Below are positions 28,622 to 42,200 of a stretch of DNA of 64,000 nucleotides, in pieces. Every line of letters starts with the position of its first letter. The stretch's first letter is position 1. The notes under the pieces are model-generated. The model did no database searches, had not been told where the DNA came from, and was given only the letters and a program-made list of their open reading frames with translations. The stretch is from Antedon mediterranea (taxonomy: Eukaryota; Echinodermata; Crinoidea; Comatulida; Antedonidae), in NCBI RefSeq assembly GCF_964355755.1, contig NC_092670.1, positions 5,853,001-5,917,000 of the forward strand, in the 5' to 3' direction. A program made the translations under genes and the position numbers.

Positions 28622-30934
28622 GAACTTCCTCTTAAAATCATATCTATTTTTATAGTCGATAATCAGATAAGGGAAAGGTATATATTTCCAACTGTAAAGT
28701 TATAGGCCTATATAATAATGATAATTATAGAATACGCAATAGGACTTCTAACATAAGTGTATAGGCCTAAGAAACAAAATGTATATTTTATGTAGTTGAA
28801 AGCAAAATAGTAGGCCTACCTAATACAAGTAAAGACCGTCTATTTATCTGAATATAGTTTATCAAAATAATTAGCATGGAATATTCGGATACCGCTTGAA
28901 TAGTTTGAGTATAATTTTATAACAAAACATGTTATTAAAGAAAGACTTCAGGAGAAGCAATAATGATAGTAATACAGGTGGACATGGTTGTTAATGTTTA
29001 AGATTGATATGGTAAAAAAAACAAGTAAAGATAGGTTTGTGTTATGATACAGAGACCGTCCGTGTCAAACTCAACAATCACAGCAGACATGCCTACTATT
29101 ATTATTTTGCTTTTAAAGGGGGAAATTCCCTTTTCAGCCCCGTATATTTGTTATTTCCTGGTACCTCCATTAAACCTTTCTAGTTGTAATAAGATGCTAT
29201 TGAAATACTGTAAAACCTGTTTATTATCGGTGACACGCGAAATACTTTGATACACAATAGGTATACATAATAGCGTGTTGCGACAAACAACTATTTCCAG
29301 ATGGATGAGTATCATGTCTTCATGGTAGTAATAAATAGAGCGTTCACCTAGTTACCCGGCACCTGGTATAAAGGGTCTTTCACACCTGTTCCGGCACGGT
29401 TCCGGTCCGGCGAATCGAACATCAATGTTTCGTTTTCACGCGGCTATGCGCCAATCGATATGTGCGTAGCCGCGTGAAAACGAAACATTGGCGTTCGATT
29501 GGATTTTCCGGCGCCGGACCGGAACCGTGCCGGAACAGGTGTGAAAGACCCTTTAAGTTGTGAACATCCTATATATAAGAGGAGGGATACATCCTAAAGG
29601 CCAAATTTCTGCCCAAGAATTGAAAACACTGTTTTAGTAGCTCACCTTTAAATCTCCGATTAGAAAAAAGGATTAACGTCAGTATATTTCAATCTATTAA
29701 TAGTAACACTTAAACAATTGACGACGACATGGTGATGTTGGCACCCACAGCTTCTTATTTACAGACTCTCATGGGACAATCTTATGCGCATACAAACAAT
29801 ATTATTCTTTATAATACGAAAAAATATATGTGTATGTTGTTTTGTCCGAAGTTACAGAAGCTACGGGTAATGCTAAAAATGTTTTAAATGATATTGAATT
29901 AGAGTACTCTACATCTGTAGGCCTAACATATATTGGCCAGATAATGTGTAGTAATTTAAAAAAAAACAGCAGACGCCAATCTTTATGTATTTGAGCAAAT
30001 ACACTAAATTGTAGCACGTACATTTAGCAAATTATCTTCTGGTGCCTGCTTGCTGTTCAGCTCTTATTGCATGATTATTTACTTCTTCTTCTAATCACAC
30101 CCAAAGTGCACTTATTGGCATACGGGTACTTGCATGTTACAACCATGCTTTTCGATTGTTGTTAAGATTGCCTGAAGATTGCATGCACTGTTGGTGACAT
30201 ATTATTTGTTAGCAATGATGTTCCGTCTTCTGGGGAGTATCTAAAAAATCTGTCTTTTCATTTCATTACAGAGAATGTGCTAGCAAAAATGAAATTATTA
30301 TGGTATCACAATTTAAATTTAGGCTTTATTAGACAATGATGGATATCCTGAGATGATCAGATACCGTTTAATATTGCATATTTTCGTCTTTCTTTTCCTG
30401 TCTATTTTTTCTTTCGTTTATTTCTGAATTGCTAATAGAAACAAGTCAGTATAGACGTACAGTACAGCTACAAATTCTGCAACGTAACCCACGTTCTAGA
30501 TTCGTGGCTACTTCGTGGCTCGCGATCCTAGGAGAGGCATTGTTCTGCCACGCGTCTATTGTTATGTGTTACAAACAACATTGTTATCAATGAATCAAGG
30601 GGAACAATGATTGAAAATACACCAGATATTGTTATTTAGCCTAGCTAACAAGGCCCAGAGTCTAGCGATTAATGTTTTAAAAAAACGCACCCTACGCTTT
30701 TGAGTACCAATCTAGCATGCAGTATTATTAGATTAGGCCTACCGTATGAAACCTAGAAAATACTTCAGAATGTTGTCTTAAATGCAATAAAAAATATTAT
30801 ACGGGCACATTGTGAATTAATCAAATGAAACAACGTGTCGCTATGTTTTAAATTCGATGACTTATTATTAACAAAATAGGAATTAGGCCTACGGCATTCG
30901 TGTGGCCGGTGAACCTCAGTGAAGTGGGCTAACT
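28622..30934. other. 5' flank of gene A
   Basis: Blocks at 29090-29275 and 29555-29575 match the gene B 5' flank at about 57400-57560 and 58240-58262, for example ATTGAAATACTG, AAACCTGTTT.TTATCGGTGA, ACGCGAAA.ACTTTGA and GTTGTGAAC. Apart from the MITE, no genes or RNAs are seen. Confidence 0.5.
29371..29553. mobile_element. MITE with long terminal inverted repeats
   Basis: AAGGGTCTTTCACACCTGTT and its reverse complement form the ends, and the inverted match extends through CCGGCACGGTTCCGGTCCGG and on to AAACGAAACATTG, so nearly the whole 183 bp folds back. It is flanked by TA on both sides. It is markedly GC-rich compared with its surroundings. The superfamily is unclear. Confidence 0.75.
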
Positions 30935-30935
30935 T

Positions 30936-31765
30936 TTTAGTCGCGTGGAAGCGACTCTATAGTTCACTATGTCGGTCGGTCGGTCTGTCGGTCTGTCGGT
31001 CTGTCGTTCTGTCGGTCTGTCGGTCTGTCGGTCTGTCTGTCGGTCCGGTATCACTATGCGTTTTATCGCTTTCTGACCTTATCTTGATATCAGTTTAATC
31101 TAGCTAAGTCAATTTTTTACAGTATATTCCTTATGGCCAGGAATCGATGTGGTTATGTTTTCACGGTGCGCAATAAAAAATTACGCGGTCTACGCACGAT
31201 TTAACGAAATCACGTTTGTAATCATATCTTCATAACCATGAATCACAATTAAATAAAATTTGGTACTCATAAATTTCAGGGCATAAATCATCATATGGCA
31301 ATACAATTACGTGCGTAGCGTATGTAACGCATGCGTACGCGCGCTTAAAATTTTCAAAATTTATTTTCGATGAAATAAGAGTACGTTTCAGGCAATTTCA
31401 AGCGTTTACAACATTGCCATGAGTCACAAAGCCACAAAGTTACGCGCGCACGCGCATTAAAAATTTTAAAATGCGCCAAATTGATTTTTAATCATTTTTC
31501 TACGCGTTTCTTGTCATTTTGAGCATGTCAAAAATTCCCATACGCGCGCAAATTTTTACGCGCGTGGTGCGCACGTAGCGTTAAATACATACTTTTTTCG
31601 CGTGATTTATGTTTTTGCAGCCTTTTCTAATAATTTTACCATCTTTTAAACAATTTCTACCTAAAATTACGTCATACGTGCACGTCGAATTGGATAATTT
31701 GCGCACGTTTTTGATGAAAAAGTTTAAAAATTCGTCAAAATTATGCCTTTTTAGTCGCGCTTTTT
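30936..31765 (+). mobile_element. (TCGG)n element, long form
   Basis: Starts TTTTTAGTCGCGTGGAAGCG, carries a (TCGG/TCTG)n array, CCGGTATCACTATGCG, and then about 650 bp of CG-containing sequence (ACGCGGTCTACGCACG, GCGTAGCGTATGTAACGCAT) shared with the copies at 34400 and 37043. The right end is abnormal (TTTTTAGTCGCGC), directly followed by Helitron copy A5. Confidence 0.7.
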
Positions 31766-31767
31766 AT

Positions 31768-32466
31768 GAGCCCTCCATGGTTTAACACAAGTAGGTAAAT
31801 TTATGGGCTCTTTGAGAATAAACTTAAAACTGAGATTTAAGCATCGCAATACTTTGACAATATTTTAAATACTGTACGTAACAACCATTTTGGTCGCCAT
31901 TTGAATCGAAATTTTCTTGCTGTGAATGTGGTTACTGTTTATTGTATTAATTAGTAATTATAAAAAAGATAAACGTCGTAGTGGTGTACTTTACTATTTC
32001 AATCGACTATGACAGTGACAGTTTTAACAAAGTATTAAATCGGAAATGTTTTACTCTATTTAGTGGTATATTATTTATAGGCCTATAAAACATGAAAAAA
32101 TGTTACTGAATGGATAAAGAATATATTAAAAAATTGCTCCTCTTTGTACCTATCCTCATCCCCAACCCTAATGTTAGATACAAAACACAAATTGTGTTTG
32201 TTTAAATGAGTCAAAATAACAAATTTGGGCTCATTTTGTGACAAGTTTCTTTTCCAGAAGTAATTCCCAGGGTGCTAATTTTGGTTGACGACATAAATCA
32301 TTGTGTCTATTTATTCGTTTCTGTAAACGACGATATTGTAGTCCTGCGGTACATACATTTGAAATCGCCAATTTTTTTACGCTGAAATTACTATGTAGGG
32401 CCTATTCGAGAACCATCTGTGGGCACGACCTAGATGGTACGCGAGCGAAGCGAGCGTACCATCTAG
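31768..32466 (+). mobile_element. Helitron-like family A, copy A5 (5'-truncated)
   Basis: Begins within the family A interior (GGTTTAACACAAGTAGGTAA) and ends with a perfect hairpin CTAGATGGTACGC...GCGTACCATCTAG at 32430-32466 followed by T. Confidence 0.7.
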
Positions 32467-32721
32467 TTAATCAAGTTAAACATTAAAGTATCTACCTATA
32501 CCCGTTGCGGTTGTGTGATGGATTAAACTGAAGAGAACAAAGGCGAATGTCGCTTTTGTTTTAATGAGTCACATCCTACCGCTAGGATTTAATTGATAAT
32601 TTATTACGCTAAAGAGGGTGGGAGACATCCAAAACAATGCGACTATTATTAGTGAAAACATTTCTTCTGGTTTCAATAGTATATTGATATGTAGTTCCTT
32701 GATAGTAAACCAGTAATGTAA

Positions 32722-32837
32722 ACTTACGTTTGCAAGACAGTTTCGTCCAGTGGCTGTAAAGGAGACCAATCGGCGTCATAACGCATAGCAACTGAAGTCA
32801 AGCTGACAGCTAGACAAACTGTCTTGCAAACGTAAGT
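32722..32837. repeat. 22-bp perfect inverted repeat, 72-bp spacer
   Basis: ACTTACGTTTGCAAGACAGT continues TT at 32722-32743, and its exact reverse complement is at 32816-32837. No wider element boundaries are seen. Confidence 0.85.
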
Positions 32838-33670
32838 AACCTCCTCCACAAAGGGGAAATTGGTTCCGATCATTTTAGCCCCTCACCGGATGAAAGTCTC
32901 AATCCGTCCATTGTTCCCTCCAGCAGTGTTACCAACACACAACATAGTATTTTTTTTAATTTTATTAAAATAGATCAACATTACAACACTACAATTATTA
33001 CATTTTATTATTAGTATTAAATCCTGTATACTATTTTTACTTTCATATTATATGTAATTTCAGTTTCTTTTATTATTGCATCACTTTTTTTTCTTTTACT
33101 TTTAATTGAGTTACGCAAGAAGTGTAGTTACCAAATAAATTATTATTATTAGTATAATTTTCCTTACTGTTAATAATAATTGGTTGAAAATTAAAATTAT
33201 TTTTGTTCTAAAATCAGTTACCATCTCTTTTGTTTTTGAAGCATTAATTTGTAAATATAGCTACGTTGGGGAAATTCAACGAACCTGCTGTTTTCATTGC
33301 GATACTGTAAATCATTATCTAAAGACCTATGTTACTTTAGTATCGGTGGTAATTTAAGTTTCGACGTACAGTCGGTAGCCGGAAACTAACCATTTTAACA
33401 ATTTGCCTGTTAGGATACGAGGCTGAATCCATGATTTGTGCAGAGTGGCCAGAGTTTACACAGTCAATGTGAAAATATAATTTATGCAATTTAAAGAGTA
33501 TGTGCTATACGTGAGGGTTGAGTACGCAATGGGTCTAGCAATATTTCCGCGTATTGTTTTATTTAATTTTAATAAATTCATCACAACAGACGTAAGGGAA
33601 ACGAGTCTAAGATACGTCATCCTAGGTTGCTTAGCTATAGGTATTATAGACTAGAGTTTCCATAGATCTT
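32838..33670. other. Intergenic stretch between genes B and A
   Basis: AT-rich sequence with no coding exon, RNA or repeat boundary that I can recognise. Confidence 0.4.
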
Positions 33671-33674
33671 GGAT

Positions 33675-33812
33675 TTTTTAGTCGCGTGTACGCGACTCTA
33701 TTGTTCACTATGTCGGTCGGTCGGTCGGTAGGTCGGTCGGTCGGTAGGTCGGTCGGTCGGTCTGGTATCACTATGCGTTTTAGCACGCGACTTATGGCTG
33801 TTGGCCTTGTTT
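33675..33812 (+). mobile_element. (TCGG)n element, copy 4 (short form)
   Basis: TTAGTCGCGTGTACGCGACT, TTCACTATGTCGG, an array of TCGG with GTAGG variants, TATCACTATGCGTTTTAGCA, CGCGACTTATGGCTGTTGGC and CTTGTTTT. Both inverted ends are present. Confidence 0.75.
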
Positions 33813-34399
33813 TCATCCAATTTGTATCGCCAGACAAGTATCAACATGGTTGATTTGCGTTGTTTTTATCACGTATGAATTAAATTTTTTCTGCTCCCAG
33901 TCGGTGCACAAACTAGGAGAGAGAATGAAGTGCAAGAAAATGGTTAAACCATGGTGGAATTCCTCCATGGTTGAACTAAATCAGCAGATGCTATAATGTA
34001 AGTATAGGCTTATTTAAAAAGAACTGACACAGTGTATCGCAATGGTAATAAAACAACAATTCCACAGTGTATATTGTAATTTCTAGGTACATGATTTATT
34101 TTTGGCAAAACGATTCAAGAGAAAATGTAAAATGTGACACTTTGTTATTGGCAATATCAGAGTTGTAACACACTCCAGATAATACAGTAGCCAATTCATT
34201 TGTGGTAGCGACTATTTTAAATAAAAACAAATATTGCCGTATATGGTTTGGTATTGAATTTATTTTTGGATTGCATCAACATTATTGAAAATAAAGTAAT
34301 TCTGAATATGAAGATTTATTTTGTATATTATACTTAAACGTCAGGTAATGATTAGTAAATTTAAAAAAACAGGATTTTTCTATGTAATATTGATTGTTG

Positions 34400-35045
34400 A
34401 AACAAGGCCAACAGCCATTAAGTCGCGTGCTACAATGCATAGTGATACCGGACCGACAGACAAACAGACCGACAGACAGACAGACAGACCGACAGACAGA
34501 TTGACCGACCGACATAGTGAACTATACTGACCGAAATTACTGAACATGTTTAAAAATGTTGAAATGTTTAAAAACATTTATATTTTTTTAATTTACACGT
34601 GCGTAGCTTGTCACTTTTGACGTGCTCGTATAACGTAATTTCGAGTTGAAAAGTAAGTCAAGAAAACAGAAATCGGGCAAAAAGAGTGCGCAATAACATT
34701 TAACGCGCAGTGCGCGCGCAAAAATCTGCGCACTCATGGCAATTTTGTAAACGCTTAAAATTGCCTGAAACGTACTCTTATTTCATCGAAAATAAATTTT
34801 GAAAATTTTAGGCGCGCGTACGCATGCGTTACATGCGCTACGCACGTAATTGTATTGCCATATGATGATTTATGCCCTGAAATTTATGAGTACCAAATTT
34901 TATTTAATTGTGATTCATGGTTGTTAAGATATGATTACAAACGTGATTTCGTTAAATCGTGCGTATTTTTTTATTGCGCACCGTGAAATCATAACCACAT
35001 CGATTCCTGGCCATAAGGAATATTCTGTGAAAAATTGATTTAGCA
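34400..35045 (-). mobile_element. (TCGG)n element, long form, inverted
   Basis: Read on the minus strand it matches the copy at 37043-37842: the AACAAGGCC end, AGTCGCGTGC, TGATACCGGACCGACAGACA, then the inner part with GCGCAATAACATTTAACGCG and CATATGATGATTTATGCCC. The left part is lost. Confidence 0.7.
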
Positions 35046-35628
35046 AATGGTTGATTCAACTCTATTAAGGTGAAAATAACAACAACAAAAGACCAACATA
35101 ATAATATTCATTAAAATTGCTATATTAAAAAAATTAGTACCGTATGATACTTTCTTGAGCCCAGATTAATTAGTGTTTATTTTGGGTATTAAGAGAACAA
35201 TTTCGGTTGTGTGGTAGTGTCACCTGAATAGTGGAATACCTCTCCTTAAACTGTACATTTATTAAAGGAATCTTTTTACTTCAACGCTGTCCAAAAATAA
35301 GTTTATATTGTTTGATAAACAACATAAATGTTTAACAAAAAACAAAAAAAACCTTTACCATTTATTTTACAAACAGTTTTATTAAAACATAGCACTTATT
35401 ATAAAGTTGAATACTTTTTTCTTGGACGGAATACACTGTTCAAAAATTAACAATCAGTAATATTAATAATAACACTTTTTTATTGCAATTAACTCACTCA
35501 TTCACGCTCGACCTTCTATTTAACCTTTTCTTTACAATCTTAAAGCAATAGATATATATAATATTTTTTTTTAAATTTTGTATATACACTAAATCGTCGG
35601 ATAACTATTCATTTTAGAATTTAATTGT

Positions 35629-35959
35629 TTAAAGATGTATTGTTCCCCTGAAAAATTAAATATTTAAATTGTTTTTGTTGAATATGCCATTTTAATATCA
35701 TAATCAACTTTGACCAAAAATTAGATCGAAAAAAAATGTATTTACCTGAAAAACTGCAATTTAATGCAAAACATAGTCAAATTGGATTTTTGGTTGAATT
35801 TAACCATTTATTTTGTCATTTTACAAGGGAAAACATTATTTTTTTTCGGTTTTTTTCTAAGGAAGTGATTAACTTTAATAACACTACAAAATAACCTATT
35901 CAAAGTCCGATTTAATTAATCTTCATTTTTTATCTTTTTGGGGGACAATACATCTTTAA
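35629..35959 (+). mobile_element. MITE family D, complete copy
   Basis: Ends TTAAAGATGTATTGTTCCCC and GGGGGACAATACATCTTTAA form about 20-bp terminal inverted repeats with TTAA at the edges. The interior (GAATATGCCATTTTAAT, TTTGACCAAAAATTAGATC, TTTTTGGTTGAATTTAA) recurs at 38125-38432 and, in part, at 8396-8700 and 39955-40180. It has no coding capacity. Confidence 0.7.
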
Positions 35960-36202
35960 GTATTGTCCTATGTTACATTGATTTTTCAAAACAAATCTTT
36001 AAATTTTAGAAACCTAAAGTTAAGTTTGGTGGATTTCTTATAAAATTACGAAGAAGGGGTTCATTCTGCCTCACCTATGTCCAACAATAAGTTTGAATAC
36101 TTTTTCTGAATAGATATTAAACAAAATATTTAAACGTTTAATATCGTTACATTTAAATTCAAAAGTTAATAATAAAAACAGTTTTATTTTATCGCAATTA
36201 AT

Positions 36203-36285
36203 TCAGTTCCACGCATTTATGGAAGTAGGTGTTCCCGCTCGACTTCCTTTCAAGCTTGAGGCAATGAACATACCATCCAATGAGC
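36203..36285 (-). CDS. Gene B last exon: cytoplasmic C-terminus
   Basis: Acceptor TATTCACAG, then SSLDGMFIASSLKGSRAGTP and TSINAWN, stop TGA at 36203-36205. Length 83 bp as in gene A. Confidence 0.85.
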
Positions 36286-39200
36286 CTGTGAATACAAGAT
36301 ATTTCATCACAAGTTTATTTATTCATCCGTCGAATATCGATAAAATACAGATTACATTAGAAGAAGAAAAACAAAATATCAAGTACAGGGTCTACAGTTT
36401 GTAATGAACTTTTTGGTCATCCAACAACTTAATTACAACCTATATTCAAAACGTACTGCACATGTCCAATAAATATAGCACGTGTCAACATTAATTGTTA
36501 ATTTCTTATTATATTTATTTCCTCCAGAAAATACAATATATACAGCAAAATAAATAAATAAATATAAACACAATATATAAATATAAAAAAGCTTTAGTGA
36601 GGAGCTGATAGGAGGGAAGGAGGGCACGGAGGTCCTATACAATAAATGTTTGGAATCCACAAAGTACCCATCAGCAAACACAAAATTAATCAAATAACCA
36701 ACAATTGAACAATTCACTGTGATATTTTGGGTTTATAAATTAAAATTATTTAAAGGTTATATTAGGATATGTATAAGTATAGTTGTATAAGGAGTTGGAT
36801 AGCTGAGTGGTTAGGACTTACATACAGCTAGACCCGGGTTCAATTCCCGAGAACTCCCAGTCCACTCAGCTGTAAATGAGTACCTGGTTGAAAATACTAG
36901 GGAGAAAAAAGGCGGCGTGGAAAGGAACTACTGGCCACCCTACCACATAATGCCGAGGCTTAGTACAATCAGCTCCTAACAGCTCATTCCCCTACGTTCA
37001 GAGAACACGGGACTCACCTTTACCTTTATAAGTATATACCTATTTTTAGTCGCGTGGAAGCGACTCTATAGTTCACTATGTCGGTCGGTTGGTCGGTCTG
37101 TCTGTCTGTCTGTCGGTGGTCCGGTATCACTATGCGTTTTATCGCTTTCTGACCTTATCTTGATATCAGTTTAATCTAGCTAGGTCAATTTTTCACAGTA
37201 TATTCCTTATGGCCAGGAATCAATGTGGTTATGTTTTAACGGTGCGCAATAAAAAATTACGCGGTCTACGCACGATTTAACGAAATCACGTTTGTAATCA
37301 TATCTTCACAACCATGAATCAAAATTAAATAAAATTTGGTACTCATAAATTTCAGGGCATAAATCATCATATGGCAATACAATTACGTGCGTAGCGCATG
37401 TAACGCATGCGTATGCGCGCTTAAAATTTTCAAAATTTATTTTCGATGAAATAAGAGTACATTTCAGGCAATTTTAAGCGTTTACAAAATTGCCATGAGT
37501 GCGCATATTTTTGCGTGCGCACTGCGCGTTAAATGTTATTGCGCACTCTTTTTGCCCGATTTCTGTTTTCTTGACTTACTTTTCAACTCGAAATTACGTT
37601 ATACGAGCACGTCGAAAGTGACAGGCTACGCACGTGTAAATTAAAAAAATATAAATGTTTTTAAACATTTCAACATTTTTAAACATGTTCAGTAATTTCG
37701 GTCAGTATAGTTCACTATGTCGGTCGGTCGGTCTGTCTGTCTGTCGGTCTGTCGGTCTGTCTGTCGGTCTGTCTGTCGGTCTGTCTGTCGGTCCGGTATC
37801 ACTATGCATTGTAGCACGCGACTTAATGGCTGTTGGCCTTGTTAAATTAAGATTTAACATTTGTTTTAGGTTAATGTCCACCTCAAGCTCGATCCTGTTT
37901 TACTTACTAGATGAAATTGCGCTTGGTCCTGATACATCTGTTGATAAACTTGTAGGCGAAGGAGACGATGATGGTATGGAAACGATTTTACTACTCGTGT
38001 AGTTGCTTTTGTTTGGTCGATGAAGCCTAGTAACATAAATATTATTTCAAAATTCAATTTTAAATATACCTAATTAAATTTAAAAAAATTATTATTAGAA
38101 AAAAAATAATTATTAACAAAATTTCTGTTGAATATGCCATTTTAATGTCACATAATAGTTATCCACTTTGACCAAAAATTAGATCTGACCAAACTATATT
38201 TACCTGAAAAACAGTAATTTAAAGCAAAAAAATAGTCAAATTGGCTGCCAGCCAATGGATTTTTGGTTGAATTTAATCATTAATTTTGTCATTTTATAAG
38301 TAAAAACATTATTTTTTCCGCTTTTTTTTTCTACAGAAGTGATTAACTTGATTAAAATGACAAAATAATCTATTCAAAGATTTTATTAATCTTTATTTTT
38401 CATGTTTTTGGGGGACAATACATCTTTAAAGGAAAAGAGGTTGCCTGTTGACACGAATCCGTAACAATCAGTACGATCAGAGAAACCTAACATATAACGC
38501 TTTCCTTTTTAGTCGCCTGCAACGCGACTTTACATGTCGGTCGGTCGGTCGGTCGGTTGGTTGGTCGGTAAACACTAATTTGAGCACGCGACTGCAGCCA
38601 TGTATATGGCCTTGTTTTAAGGCATCTCGAAAACAAGAAGAACATTGCCTTTTTTTTAGAACGGTCGCTTATATACTAAAAGTGATTAATTAGAAAATAC
38701 ACACCATTTGTAAACTCCAAACGCAAATCCGAACAAAATGATCACTGTAAAACAACAAACTCCAATCAGTATGAATACAGTGTATGATTTATCATCAACA
38801 GGTTCTTTTTCTTCAGAATACAGGGAAACATCTATGATTTCCATTTGAATAGCAGCCTCAATGCTCTCTTTTTCTTGTTCAATTGCAGATTTTACAACTT
38901 CAGCGGAAATGTATTCTGAAACAAAATGTTGAACCATTTTAATTTTTAGTTATCCCGTTTAAAATGTATAAATATGATTTTATTTTCTCTATTTGAACTG
39001 ATTTATATATTGCCTAATAAAGTAGTTGGATGTGGTATCGCATATTGAAAAATTACCATTATAAAATATCTAGATTTGCTCTCCAGTATCATAAGAAGGT
39101 GGATGTTTTTAATATTTAATTCAATATCGTATATTCAATATTATTGCGATAAACAGTATTACTACTTTTTTTTAGATGAACATTATTATACTAATTTTTT

Positions 39201-42200
39201 ATTCTAAAATCTTACCATTAGCCACATTATTTCTTCGGGAAATTGAATGTTTTTTATTGTTAGTTGAATCCCTCTTTTGTCTTTCACCATTGTTTTGGAA
39301 ACATGTATTGGAATAATTTTTGTATCCAACAGACATAACGATGTCAATCTGGTTATTAGCAATCTTTTCATCAGTCAGCTTTATTTGTCCGATAGTTGTA
39401 ATATCTTCATTTAACGTATTTTTTCTGGTGACAGAAAATAAAATGTTTTTTTTTTATTGTGCAATTGTTGTAAATGTGTTTGTCATATTAGAGAAAATGG
39501 CTATCACATCATAATCATATAATTTATTTAATTTCATCATATATAGAAAAACCCCCCCAAAAAAAAACGCACACCGACAGAACAAATGTAAATCAATGAA
39601 ACAGGATTACCTAAATATTTATTAATAATATAGTGTACTTTAAACGTATTTCATATAACTTACGTATTGGTTTCAGTCCAATCGCAGCAACTAGCAGCAT
39701 TTATAAGGCAATATGTGTTCATAGCGTGCATAACGCTTATGCGAAATACTTCTTTCACTGTAGGAAGCCACTGTAAAGTTGTAATGCGGGACGAATTATT
39801 GTTTAAAACATAAGAATAGTATACTATTTTCTACAGTGTAAACGACTTATATTCAATATTATTTATACTAAAGAAATAAAAAAAGCAGATTCAATCTTGC
39901 AGAAATTACAGAATAAATAATTGATTTGGTATTCAAATTCCATCAAATATTATATGCATTGTCCCCCAAAACATAAAAATTAAGATAAATTGAAATCAGA
40001 ATTTTATTTTTATTTTATGATTTAACTTAACTAAAAAGACAAAATATTGTTTTTAACAAACTTGACAATTTTTTTATTTAAATTACAGTTTTTCAGGTAA
40101 ATATTTGTTTACATCAAATTGTTGGTCAAACTGAATAATAACTATTATGTGACATGTATGTAAATGGCATACTCAAGGAAAAGCCAACAGTATTTGTTTG
40201 TTTGCTTACCGGTACTTCATGACCTTTTAATGTCAATGATACGGCTTCATTATAATTATCGACTGTGTCTGTAAGATACGAAATTACAATTTAATTTTAA
40301 ACAAAGCATTTATTAATTTCTGAATAACTTAAGATTTTTACATATTGTTTGTTGATACATAAATACAGTATGCTTACTTGACAATTTTGTTAATTTAATC
40401 TCTGTTTCAGTCACTGGTTCAGTAAGGATATGCTCATTGGTGCGTGGCTCCTCAGAACTAATGTATGTCTGTGGTGTGGATTTAAATGAAGTCATATATT
40501 TTCCATTTTTTACTGATGTAACGTCATTAATAGTAGAACTTTGACTTATCTTAGTCACAAAATCTATATCGCTTCCTAATGTCGTCAAACCATGCAATTC
40601 AGTACGATCGTCTTGAAGGACTGTAGGTTCATCGTATGAGTTAGTGCGAACAGAATTGGTAGAATAGCCAGACGTGCTCTTAGTATGTGTAGTTAAAACA
40701 GGACTGCTAGAACTAGAGGGATTTGGTGATGATGTATAGTATTGTGTTCCCTGTGATGTTAACCTTTCTGTTGCCTTTGTTCCAGTAGATGCATCAGTAT
40801 TACCAACTGTTTTGAAATCATGTGACGCCATTACGTTCGAGGTCGTAATTTTAGATTTAGAGGTCATAACCGTCGATACAGTTGTTTCACGCTCTGGTAC
40901 GTTTACTTCTGTAACTGTAGTCTGTTTGGATGTGTCACCACCAATCGATCTTGAGGTTATAGACGGTTGTGTTGAAGTATCTTTTACTTGAATGGTAGTT
41001 TGTCTGGTTTGTTTACCTTTTCCCTCACCGCTAGTCGACGTTGCTATTATGTGCTGGGTTTGTGTTCCAGTAGATGCATCAGTATTACCAACTGTTTTGA
41101 AATCATGTGACGCCATTACGTTCGAGGTTGTAGTTTTAGATTTAGAGGTCATAACCGTCGATATAGTTGTTTCACGGTCTGGTACGTTTACTTCTGTAAC
41201 TGTAGTCTGTTTGGATGTGTCACCATCAATCTTTCTTGAGGTTATAGACGGTTGTGTAGAAGTATCTATTTCTTGAATGGTAGTTTGTCTGGTTTGTTTT
41301 CCATTTCCCTCATCACTAGTCGACGTGGCTATTGTGTCCTGAGTTTCTGTTTCTGAAATTGTAGGTTTCTCAGTTCCATCATTGCTACTCAAATCCATGA
41401 TATTCAACGTAGCTGGTGTATCCGTATTAGTACTTGTTTGTGAAAGTATCGTCTTCTCAATTGTTTTACCTTTATTATCATCAGTACTTGATATCGAGAC
41501 ATCCAACACATCTGTTGTGGCCAGAGTTGTTCTTTTTGTCTCTCGAATTGTAGTTTGTTGAGTTCCGTCACCGTTTTCATCATCACTATTCGTCGTTGTA
41601 TGTTTTGACAAATGAACAGCTGAGTTTGACACAGTAAAATCAGTTTGCAGAGTATCTGTCAAACTAGTACTTCTTTCATTTGTTGCTGTGTAAGTACTAT
41701 GCATTGTTCCTTTTTCCAAGAACGTTACGTCAGCATAAGTGCTCTCGGTGATACTCGATGATGAGGGCGGTGAAGATTCACTAACTATATGTGTTGGTGT
41801 ACTTACAGGGTCGTTCACATTGGCCGTTGACATAATGGTGTTCTCGGTTTTCAATGAAGTCAAGTGTGTTCCTTCAGTTATAGGTGTTTCTGGAAAACAA
41901 GGTAGACCTACAACATTTAAACAACAACAACATGGCTGAAAATCAATTTGTACACATCATTGACAAGTTGTAATTCATTTAAGATATTGTTGATGTAATG
42001 TAACACAAACAAACGTTATAAAGTATACTGTAGGTACAATTTGTCTTTAAGACTTTATTAATTACTTAAGTTAATAGTGGACAGTAACACTGCTGGAAAT
42101 ACTGGTACTTGCTGCTTAAATCAATCAATAGTGTAGTATGCTTGTTTAAATCAAACTGTGCAAAACATATAAATACTGTATACATACCCTCCGAAGTTTC

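Noticed and set aside
36433-36717. Hydrophobic minus-strand frame similar in position to sequence in gene C near 62084-62330
   Set aside because: The similarity includes intron-like indels and the frame is not maintained in gene C; splicing of the flanking exons 37908 and 36285 already gives a consistent tail.
37718-37793. TCGG/TCTG arrays as CRISPR-like or regulatory tandem repeats
   Set aside because: They are 4-base units without spacers, inside a recurrent mobile element in an animal genome.
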